From NCBI GenBank assembly GCA_028287545.1, contig JAQBPL010000271.1, forward strand, positions 1 to 5,309: DNA of 5,309 bases, written 5' to 3'. Shown here in pieces: positions 1 to 5,309 of this stretch. The first letter of the stretch is position 1, and every line of letters starts with the position of its first letter. A program made the position numbers and the translations under genes. The stretch is from Vulcanimicrobiota bacterium. Its GTDB lineage: Bacteria > Eremiobacterota > Eremiobacteria > Baltobacterales > Baltobacteraceae. The notes under the pieces were generated by a model, which searched no databases, had not been told where the DNA came from, and saw only the letters and a list, made by a program, of their open reading frames with translations.

Positions 1-788
1 ACGCGTACAAAGAACCGGCCACCGGCGCCGATTTCGCCGACTTGCTCGAGGCCGTCTGCGCGCTCGAGAGCGTCGAGCGGGTGACGTTCATCTCATCGCA
101 TCCGAAGGACCTCAACGAGAAGCTCGCTCGCGTCTGCGCAACGCTGCCGAAGATGAACCCGCGCTTCCATCTCGCGCTGCAGTCGGGTTCCAACGTGATG
201 CTGCGCCGGATGAACCGCAAGTACACGATCGAAGAGTTTCTCGGGCGCATCGCCACCTTCAAGAGCCACAACCCGGCCTGGGCGATCACGACCGACTTGA
301 TCGCCGGCTTCCCAGGCGAAACCGAAGCCGACTTCGCGCAGACGCTCGACGTCGTCCGGACCGGGATCTTCGCGCAGGCCTACATGTTCGTGTACTCGCC
401 GCGGCGCGGCACGCCGGCCGCCGTCTGGCACGAAAAGGATCCGGTCCCGCACGACGTCGCGCAAGATCGTTTCCTGCGCATGACCGAAGCGCAAGACCTC
501 GCCTGCCGGGCCTATCACGACCGCAAGATCGGCACGACCGTGCGCGCGCTCGTGCACGGCATCTCGCGCAAAGACCGCACGCGGATCAGCGCCAAGACGC
601 TCGACAACGTCACGGTCAATTTCCCGATGATCGAGACCGACCCCGACGTCGCCCACCCGTGGGTCGACGTGCGCATCGAAGCCGCCTCGGTCTGGGGCGT
701 ACGCGGCACGTGCATCGGCCGCGCCGCAAGCTACGACGGCACGGCGACCCCGGTGGCACCGCCGATCGTCGACCTGCTCGCGGTGTAG
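1..788 (+). CDS. miaB: tRNA-2-methylthio-N6-dimethylallyladenosine synthase MiaB, 3' part (N terminus outside window)
   Basis: MiaB is a radical-SAM methylthiotransferase that adds a methylthio group to i6A at position 37 of tRNAs reading UNN codons. About 261 codons are visible, in frame from base 3 to the TAG at 786-788; the family is usually about 440-470 residues, so roughly 190 are missing to the left. Those include the UPF0004 domain and, by family knowledge, the CxxxCxxC cluster motif, so catalytic cysteines cannot be checked. Seen are the family stretches TSHP-like 'SSHPKDL', 'HLALQSGS', 'MNRKYT', 'TTDLIAGFPGETEADF' and 'YMFVYSPRRGTPAA', followed by a C-terminal TRAM domain (about bases 528-720) that binds tRNA. 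The opening 'AYKEPATGADFADLL' matches the MiaB segment after 'GQNVN'. The frame stays open to the left edge, so the TTG at 42 is not the start. MtaB and RimO are related, but the YSPRxGTPAA form and the adjacent mutS favour MiaB. Confidence 0.93.
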   Translation, partial: AYKEPATGADFADLLEAVCALESVERVTFISSHPKDLNEKLARVCATLPKMNPRFHLALQSGSNVMLRRMNRKYTIEEFLGRIATFKSHNPAWAITTDLIAGFPGETEADFAQTLDVVRTGIFAQAYMFVYSPRRGTPAAVWHEKDPVPHDVAQDRFLRMTEAQDLACRAYHDRKIGTTVRALVHGISRKDRTRISAKTLDNVTVNFPMIETDPDVAHPWVDVRIEAASVWGVRGTCIGRAASYDGTATPVAPPIVDLLAV

Positions 789-1398
789 CTCTGTCACGCT
801 GAGTGATCATGTCACCCCGCTCAGGGTGACTATGCGGGCGGCTCGTCGTTACCGGGACGTTGAATTTGCCGTAGGTGATGACGGCTTTGCCGTGGTCGGA
901 CGTTACGGTCATCCGGTACGGCAGCTGCTTGGGGCCGACGTCCAGGACGTTGTGCGTGGTGATCCCCTCGGTCGTGTCGTCGAACCCGTAGGCGTGGGTC
1001 GCAACACCGCCGACCGACGAGTTGCCAAGGTCCGTCACCGGGTGCGACTTGGCGAACGTCGCGGCCTGACCGGGCGAACGGAACTGTGCGATCATGGAAG
1101 CCACCTGCGGGATCGCAAGCTTCATCGTGTGTCCTGCCACGGTGACGTACATCGCCGAGCCGATCACGTATTGCGTCCCGGCCGGCGTCTGAATGCGAAA
1201 CCGATCCGGCGCCGAGAAGTCGACGCCGATCGCGTGACCCTCGGAACTCTCGTCCGCATGCCACGACTTCAACGCCGCGAAGTTTTTGCCGGCGGCCAGC
1301 ACGTCGCTCGTCGGATCGGCTAGGATCGGGAGCGGAAGCGCGCCGGCGGCCAATGCCGCCAGGGCGCAGAAGAAGCGTCGGGTGGTCGGAGTCTTCAT
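616..1398 (-). CDS. Secreted LolA-like (outer-membrane lipoprotein carrier-type) protein, probably frameshifted near its 3' end
   Basis: The start is the ATG at 1398-1396. Residues 1-27 form an export signal: basic start, T-R-R-F-F (twin-arginine-like, Tat or Sec not settled), a hydrophobic Ala/Leu stretch and probable cleavage after ILA (residue 27). There is no lipobox, so a soluble periplasmic protein is expected. The mature part has the alternating beta-strand look of the LolA/LppX half-barrel fold: 'SWHADESSEG', 'PDRFRIQTPAGTQYVIG', 'MYVTVAGHTMKL', 'GVATHAYGFDD', 'QLPYRMTVTSDHG', 'VITYGKFNVPV'. Such proteins bind or carry lipid-linked cargo, but the ligand here is unknown and no LolB or LolCDE gene is nearby. 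Homologous-looking sequence stops at V183 (about base 850). As sequenced, the frame then runs on as Arg/Pro/Gly-rich sequence, antisense to miaB, to a stop at 616-618. One extra base near 844-849 would give an ending V-T-x-E-P-P-A and stop at 832-830, so the natural gene is probably about 189 residues (830-1398). It diverges from mutS. Confidence 0.72.
   Translation of the reverse strand: MKTPTTRRFFCALAALAAGALPLPILADPTSDVLAAGKNFAALKSWHADESSEGHAIGVDFSAPDRFRIQTPAGTQYVIGSAMYVTVAGHTMKLAIPQVASMIAQFRSPGQAATFAKSHPVTDLGNSSVGGVATHAYGFDDTTEGITTHNVLDVGPKQLPYRMTVTSDHGKAVITYGKFNVPVTTSRPHSHPERGDMITQRDRATPRAGRRSAVPPGSPCRRSLRRGRCTCRVRPRPRRLRCARRPTGGRRRGRSRSSGN
789..832. terminator. Inverted repeat in the convergent gap, possible bidirectional terminator
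   Basis: The gap between the miaB stop and the likely true end of the LolA-like gene is about 41 bp. GTCACGCTGAG at 793-803 is the reverse complement of 820-830 at 10 of 11 positions. A shorter perfect alternative pairs GTCACCC (811-817) with GGGTGAC (824-830) across a 6-base loop. The position between convergent genes suits a terminator for both. Neither side has a clear T-run, so the function is inferred from place and symmetry. The motif resembles copies at 5181-5205, so it could instead be a dispersed repeat. Confidence 0.5.
830..850 (-). other. Probable one-base frameshift and displaced stop of the LolA-like gene
   Basis: Read on the minus strand, the frame through 852 (GTA, V183) goes ACG ACG AGC CGC CCG CAT and misses the stop. 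In the adjacent frame the same bases read GAG CCG CCC GCA TAG, giving E-P-P-A and a stop at 832-830. Adding one base within the ACGACG run (849-844) joins V-T-x to E-P-P-A-stop. Many LolA-like proteins end in a similar short V-T-I-x-P-P tail, which is family knowledge from memory. The restored stop would fall at the edge of the inverted repeat at 793-830, as a gene ending at its terminator would. Whether the deletion is real or a sequencing or assembly error cannot be told here. Confidence 0.6.
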
Positions 1399-1506
1399 GG
1401 GGCCGGTTATGCGACCGTTCGCCCAAACACCTGGATCACCGTACCCCTATCCACAGGGAGGGATGCCCTCACTGCGGGAAACGGCGCGCATGCGGTCTGG
1501 GCTCGG
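1399..1506. promoter_or_regulatory. Divergent upstream region of the LolA-like gene and mutS
   Basis: These 108 bases separate two genes pointing away from each other, so both promoters should lie here unless they are inside coding sequence. I see no convincing paired -35/-10 boxes on either strand. CTATCCACA at 1447-1455 is one mismatch from the DnaA-box consensus TTATCCACA, and GGGAGGG at 1456-1462 is purine-rich. That purine run is too far from the mutS start (about 44 bases) to act as its ribosome binding site, and it abuts an ATG at 1463 too closely to serve it. Ribosome binding sites for both flanking genes are weak. Confidence 0.45.
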
Positions 1507-3999
1507 ATGACGACGACCACGGCTTGGTCGCCGATGCTCGAGCAGTACTTTGGGATGAAGCATCGCTACCCGGAGGCGATTCTGCTTTCGCGGGTCGGCG
1601 ACTTCTACGAAGCGTACGGCGACGACGCCGAGACGATCGCGCGCGCGCTCTCGATCGCGCTGACGTCGAAGGACGCCGGCTCCGGCCGCAAGATCGCGAT
1701 GGCGGGCGTACCCTACCACGCGCTCGACGGCTATCTGGCGAAGCTCGTCGCGCAACGCCGCGTCGTCGCGCTCGCGGAGCAGCTCGAAGCGCCCATTCCG
1801 AACAAACTGGTGCGACGCGACGTCGTCCGCGTCGTCACGCCGGGGACGCTGCTCGAGGAGCACATCCTCGACCGCTCCGCGCACAACTACCTGGCCGCGA
1901 TCACGACGATCGACGACGTCATCGCCGTTGCGCACGCCGACATCTCGACCGGTCACGTCGCCGCGACGGCGTTCGACGGTGAGTCGGCGCTCGAGGACGC
2001 GTTGGCCGAGATCGCCCGACTCGATCCGGCCGAACTCGTCGCCGACGTCCCGGCGCAAGTGCGCGCCGCGCTCGACGAAGCGCTCGAGAACGCGCAGACG
2101 CGCATCGCCGCGCCCGCGCTCGCCGCGGTCGAGTCGCGCCAGCGCGACCCGGTGGACGGGTTCTCCCTCGACGCGTCGCTCGCGATGCACCGCGCGCTCG
2201 ACGCGCTGGGCGCCTTCGTGCGGCGGGTCAGCGTGCAGCAGGGCGGCCGCGAAGCGTTCCGCGAGACGCACTACTACCGGCAGGCGACCTTTCTCGCGCT
2301 CGACCCGAACACGCGCAAGCACCTCGAGCTCACGCGAGCCCTCGGGGCGAACGCCCGCGCGACGCTCCTCGCGACGATCGACCGCACCCGCACCGCGATG
2401 GGGTCGCGGCTGCTCGGCCGGTGGGTGCTCGCGCCGCTGGTTTCGATCGACGCGATCGCGGCGCGCGCGGACTGCGTCGAGGCGCTCTGCGGCGACGCCG
2501 CCCGCCGGCTCGCGCTGCAGGACGTGCTGCACGGCTGCTTCGATCTGGAGCGCATCGCGCAGAAGGTGCGCTTCCGGCGTGTGCTGCCGCGCGATCTGGG
2601 TTCGCTGCGGCGCACGCTCGCGCTGCTCGATCCGATCGGCGACGCGCTGCGCGAGGCAACGCTTCCGGCGGGGCTGCAATCGATCGCGACCCGCATCGGG
2701 GCGTTCGAGGACGTGCGTGCAGATCTCGAAGCGACGCTGCTCGACGAACTCCCGGCGACGCTCACCGACGGCAACGTGATTCGTCCCGAGCGCTCGCCGG
2801 AACTCGCCGAATGCGTCGCGCTGCGCGGCGACGCGCGTTCCCGCATCGCGGCCCTCGAAGAGCGCGAGCGCGAACGGACCGGCATCAAGTCGCTCAAGGT
2901 CAAGTACGCCTCCGCGTTCGGGTACGCGATCGAAGTGGCGAAGGCGCAATTGAGCAACGTGCCGCCCGACTACACGCGCAAGCAGACGCTCGCGAACGGC
3001 GAGCGGTACGTGACGCCGGAACTGCGGGAGCTCGACGTCGCAATCTCGTCGGCCGAGTCACGGCAGCTCCGTTTGGAAGCAGCGCTGTTCGAAGGGCTGG
3101 TCGATCGGCTCGGGGAGCGGGTCGATGACCTCCTGGCGACCGCCGACGCGCTGGCCGAACTCGATGCCTACTGCTCGCTCGCGCAGATCGCCGGCGAGCG
3201 CGGGTACGTGCGGCCGGTCTTCGTCGAGGAGAGCGTCGTCGAAGTCATCGACGGACGTCATCCCGTCATGGAAGCGCTGCTGGGGTCGTCGTTCGTTCCC
3301 AACGATTTGCGGCTCGGAGCGCTGGGGCGCTTCATCTTGCTCACCGGGCCGAACATGGGCGGGAAGTCGACGTATCTGCGGCAGACCGCCCTGCTGGTCG
3401 TGCTCGCGCAGATCGGTTCGTTCGTCCCCGCACGCTCGGCGCGGCTGGGGATCGTCGATCGCATCTTCACGCGCATCGGTGCTGGCGACGACCTTGCCTC
3501 GGGACAGTCGACGTTCTACATCGAGATGTCGGAGGCGGCGAACATCCTGCGCCGCGCGACCGACCGCAGCTTACTGCTGATCGACGAGATCGGTCGCGGC
3601 ACCGGGACCGTCGACGGGCTCGCGATCGCGCAGGCGATCAGCGAGTACTTGCTCGAGCGCGAGTCGCGCGCTCCGATGGTGCTTTTCGCGACGCACTTTC
3701 ACGAGCTCGTCGCGCTTGCCGACCGCTGGCCGCTCGTCGCGAACTTCCACATCACCGCGGTGGAGAGCAGCCGCGGCGGCGCGCCCGTCTTCTCGCATCG
3801 CGTGCTGCCGGGCTCTTCCTCGCGCTCCTTCGGCATCGAGGTTGCCCGTATGGCGGGACTGCCGCCGGCCGTCGTCGCCCGGGCGCGCGAGATCGCCGCC
3901 GTCCTCGAGGGCCGCCCAACCTTGGAAGTATCAGTCCCCCTGCGGGGCAAACTCGCAAAGCCTGGCATTATCGAACAACCGTTACTGTTCGAGGTCTGA
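1507..3999 (+). CDS. mutS: DNA mismatch repair protein MutS
   Basis: This is the 830-residue mismatch-recognition ATPase that binds base mismatches and small loops as a dimer and recruits MutL. Domain I carries the G-D-F-Y-E motif, with F33 and E35 as the Phe-x-Glu pair that probes the mismatch. The connector follows (about 120-240). The lever starts near 'FLALDPNTRKHLEL' (262-275). The clamp includes 'FGYAIEV' and 'ERYVTPELRELD' (about 459-512). The ATPase domain begins near 'EVIDGRHP' (579-586): Walker A GPNMGGKST (614-622), 'SGQSTF' (665-670), Walker B LLLIDE with D693/E694, and the switch histidine in 'THFHEL' (H730). After the helix-turn-helix-like 'SFGIEVARMAGLPPAVVARA', the tail is short and ends QPLLFEV, where QPLLF (824-828) resembles a beta-clamp-binding peptide. 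The start is the only ATG, GTG or TTG in frame close by, and homology begins at about residue 8. The ribosome binding site is weak. It diverges from the LolA-like gene and is followed 22 nt later by the MscS gene. Confidence 0.97.
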   Translation: MTTTTAWSPMLEQYFGMKHRYPEAILLSRVGDFYEAYGDDAETIARALSIALTSKDAGSGRKIAMAGVPYHALDGYLAKLVAQRRVVALAEQLEAPIPNKLVRRDVVRVVTPGTLLEEHILDRSAHNYLAAITTIDDVIAVAHADISTGHVAATAFDGESALEDALAEIARLDPAELVADVPAQVRAALDEALENAQTRIAAPALAAVESRQRDPVDGFSLDASLAMHRALDALGAFVRRVSVQQGGREAFRETHYYRQATFLALDPNTRKHLELTRALGANARATLLATIDRTRTAMGSRLLGRWVLAPLVSIDAIAARADCVEALCGDAARRLALQDVLHGCFDLERIAQKVRFRRVLPRDLGSLRRTLALLDPIGDALREATLPAGLQSIATRIGAFEDVRADLEATLLDELPATLTDGNVIRPERSPELAECVALRGDARSRIAALEERERERTGIKSLKVKYASAFGYAIEVAKAQLSNVPPDYTRKQTLANGERYVTPELRELDVAISSAESRQLRLEAALFEGLVDRLGERVDDLLATADALAELDAYCSLAQIAGERGYVRPVFVEESVVEVIDGRHPVMEALLGSSFVPNDLRLGALGRFILLTGPNMGGKSTYLRQTALLVVLAQIGSFVPARSARLGIVDRIFTRIGAGDDLASGQSTFYIEMSEAANILRRATDRSLLLIDEIGRGTGTVDGLAIAQAISEYLLERESRAPMVLFATHFHELVALADRWPLVANFHITAVESSRGGAPVFSHRVLPGSSSRSFGIEVARMAGLPPAVVARAREIAAVLEGRPTLEVSVPLRGKLAKPGIIEQPLLFEV

Positions 4000-4021
4000 C
4001 GCGTAGGGTACAGTCCTCGGG

Positions 4022-5176
4022 ATGAACCAGCATGTCTGGGTGACGCCCACCGAGGTCGATGCGATCGTGGCGATCGTTTGGATCGGGATCGCCATCCTCA
4101 TCGGCCTCGTCGTCCATCGAGTCGTCTACTCGCTCTTCCGGCGCTGGGCTAAGCAACGGGCCGACGGCTTTGCGGCGGCCGTCGTGCGCCGGACCTGCCG
4201 GCCGGCGGCATACATCTTTCCCCTCTTCGCGATCCTGACCGTCATTCCGAACCTGAACCTGCCGGACCGCTGGAAACTCGATACGCTCCACGCGGCGGGG
4301 CTCCTGACGATCGGAGGCATCGCCTGGACGATCATCGCGACGATCCGGTTGTGGTCCGACGTCGTCGTCGCGCGGCATCGGATCGACGTCGAGGACAACC
4401 TGCTGGCGCGACAGCTCGGGACGCGCGTCGATATCCTCGCTCGGGTCATGATCATCCTCACCACGATGGTCGCGCTCGGCATGATGCTGATGACGTTCCC
4501 CGCGATCCGCGCCCTGGGCACGACCTTGCTCGCGTCGGCCGGCGTCGTCGGCATCGTCGCCGGTCTTGCCGCGCGCCCGCTGTTCGAAAATTTGGTCGCC
4601 GGCATTCAGCTGGCGATCACGCAGCCGATTCGGCTCGACGACGTGGTGATCGTCGAAAAGCAGTACGGGCGCATCGAAGAGATCCACTCGACCTACGTCA
4701 TCGTACGGGTGTGGGATCTGCGCCGCCTCGTCGTGCCGCTCACCTACTTCATCACGACCCCGTTCGAGAACTGGACCCGCAGAACGGCGAACCTGATCGG
4801 CGAAGTGTTCGTGTTCGCGGATTGGTCGCTCGACGTCGAAGCGCTGCGCGGCGAGATCCCGAAGATCGTCTCGCGAACGCCCCTCTGGGACAAGCAGTTC
4901 TCGAACCTGCAAGTCACCGACACGACGGAGCACGCGATGCAGGTTCGCGCGCTGGTCACCGCGCGCAATTCCGCCGACCTGTGGGACCTGCGCTGTTTCG
5001 TGCGCGAAGAGATCGTAGCGTTCATCCGCGAGCATCAGCCCGAGGCGTTTCCGCGCACACGCGTCGAGCTGCCACCGCAAGCCGAGCCCGCCGCGAACGG
5101 CGCAAAAGCCGTGCAACGCGCCGCAAAAGCCGTCGCGGCCGCCGCCGACCAACCCCCGATCAGCACGAAACCGTAG
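4022..5176 (+). CDS. MscS-family mechanosensitive ion channel
   Basis: This is a 384-residue inner-membrane channel expected to open under membrane tension and release solutes on hypo-osmotic shock. Hydrophobic segments lie at about 12-36, 61-77, 91-111 and 138-159. The pore-lining helix follows at about 161-200 ('LLASAGVVGIVAGLAARP', then 'LFENLVAGIQLAITQPIRLDD'), an Ala/Gly-rich helix typical of MscS TM3. The beta domain has 'GRIEEIHSTYVIVRVWDLRR' and 'VPLTYFITTPFENWTR', features of the medium-length MscS subfamily with extra N-terminal helices. The C-terminal alpha/beta part includes 'PLWDKQFSNLQVTD' and 'WDLRCFVREEIVAFI'. The last 35 or so residues are an Ala/Lys/Pro-rich, probably disordered cytoplasmic tail. 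An in-frame TAG at 4004-4006 rules out an earlier start, and 'TAGGGT' at 4004-4009 is a possible but distant ribosome binding site. The 22-nt gap after mutS suggests shared transcription without implying shared function. Confidence 0.95.
   Translation: MNQHVWVTPTEVDAIVAIVWIGIAILIGLVVHRVVYSLFRRWAKQRADGFAAAVVRRTCRPAAYIFPLFAILTVIPNLNLPDRWKLDTLHAAGLLTIGGIAWTIIATIRLWSDVVVARHRIDVEDNLLARQLGTRVDILARVMIILTTMVALGMMLMTFPAIRALGTTLLASAGVVGIVAGLAARPLFENLVAGIQLAITQPIRLDDVVIVEKQYGRIEEIHSTYVIVRVWDLRRLVVPLTYFITTPFENWTRRTANLIGEVFVFADWSLDVEALRGEIPKIVSRTPLWDKQFSNLQVTDTTEHAMQVRALVTARNSADLWDLRCFVREEIVAFIREHQPEAFPRTRVELPPQAEPAANGAKAVQRAAKAVAAAADQPPISTKP
5101..5133 (+). repeat. 12-bp direct repeat inside the MscS tail
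   Basis: CGCAAAAGCCGT occurs at 5101-5112 and again at 5122-5133, a 21-nt period. In the MscS frame this gives two seven-residue units, A-K-A-V-Q-R-A and A-K-A-V-A-A-A. It looks like a local duplication in a low-constraint C-terminal tail. Confidence 0.7.
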
Positions 5177-5309
5177 CCCCGTCATCCCTCGCGCCCTGTC
5201 ATCCCGAGCTTGTCGAGGGACCCTTCGTTTCGGCGCGAGCGAAGTCGAGCGCCGAGCCGTAATCGTGGCCACCGCTGCGTCGCAATCGCCAACCTTCCGG
5301 GGTCCCGCT
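5177..5309. repeat. Intergenic repeat region after the MscS gene, with hairpins
   Basis: These 133 bases contain no supported gene. GTCATCCC occurs directly repeated at 5181-5188 and 5198-5205. TCCCTCG (5185-5191) pairs perfectly with CGAGGGA (5214-5220) across a 22-base loop and could end mscS transcription, although only a loose T-rich stretch (5224-5230) follows. A second perfect 7-bp stem pairs TCGGCGC (5230-5236) with GCGCCGA (5249-5255). The block GTCATCCCGAGCTTGTCGAG at 5198-5217 looks like a dispersed intergenic repeat of a type I recall from many bacterial genomes; I cannot name the family. The reverse complement of 820-830 at the other gap, GTCACCCTGAG, is similar. Confidence 0.5.

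Noticed and set aside
93..797. 234-codon minus-strand frame across miaB
   Set aside because: It is antisense to conserved MiaB motifs and Arg/Asp-rich without domains.
826..1323. 165-codon plus-strand frame opposite the LolA-like gene
   Set aside because: It has no domain or ribosome binding site, while the minus strand has a signal peptide and coherent beta-strand pattern.
1286..1510. Small plus-strand frame whose stop overlaps the mutS start as ATGA
   Set aside because: ATGA overlaps can indicate translational coupling, but most of this frame is antisense to the LolA-like gene, and the only purine-rich site (1456-1462) abuts the ATG at 1463 too closely.
1447..2949. 500-codon open frame on the minus strand across mutS
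   Set aside because: It is antisense to the unmistakable MutS frame and rich in Arg/Glu/Val with no recognisable domain; high GC suppresses stop codons in this frame.
3968..5272. 434-codon open frame on the minus strand across the MscS gene
   Set aside because: It is full of Arg/Asp/Gly, lacks any motif, and mirrors the MscS coding frame, so it is a composition artefact.
5265..5309. GTG-started frame open to the right edge (V-A-T-A-A-S-Q...)
   Set aside because: Only 15 codons are visible, without a clear ribosome binding site or recognisable sequence; it could be the start of the next gene but cannot be supported.

Overview
The window is high-GC bacterial chromosome with housekeeping and envelope genes. 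Long open frames on both strands are a by-product of the base composition. Three genes are clear and one is slightly damaged. The mix (MiaB, full-length MutS, a secreted LolA-like protein, an MscS-type channel) fits a free-living bacterium. The phylum cannot be fixed from the sequence; an Eremiobacterota (Vulcanimicrobiota)-like lineage is only a guess from the style of the LolA-like protein and the intergenic repeats.

Layout: (1) from the left edge to 788 (+) is the 3' part of miaB, a tRNA methylthiotransferase, cut at its N terminus by the window edge. (2) 789-829 is a very short convergent gap holding an inverted repeat. (3) On the minus strand, starting at 1398, is a secreted LolA-like beta-sheet protein. 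Its frame as sequenced overruns its natural end and continues antisense through the 3' end of miaB to 616; a one-base deletion near 844-849 explains this. (4) 1399-1506 is the shared upstream region of the LolA-like gene and mutS, which diverge from it. (5) 1507-3999 (+) is mutS, complete, with a shortened C terminus ending in a probable sliding-clamp-binding peptide. (6) 4022-5176 (+) is a 384-residue MscS-family mechanosensitive channel, 22 nt behind mutS and probably co-transcribed. (7) 5177-5309 is intergenic, with repeated GTCATCCC motifs and two short hairpins.

MiaB modifies A37 of tRNAs reading UNN codons, and MutS starts mismatch repair; miaB and mutS are neighbours in many bacteria, here separated by a minus-strand gene. 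The envelope genes (LolA-like protein, MscS channel) have no evident functional tie to them. I found no previously undescribed system. The best leads are the probable frameshift in the LolA-like gene, the shared repeat family in the two intergenic gaps, and the compact MutS tail.
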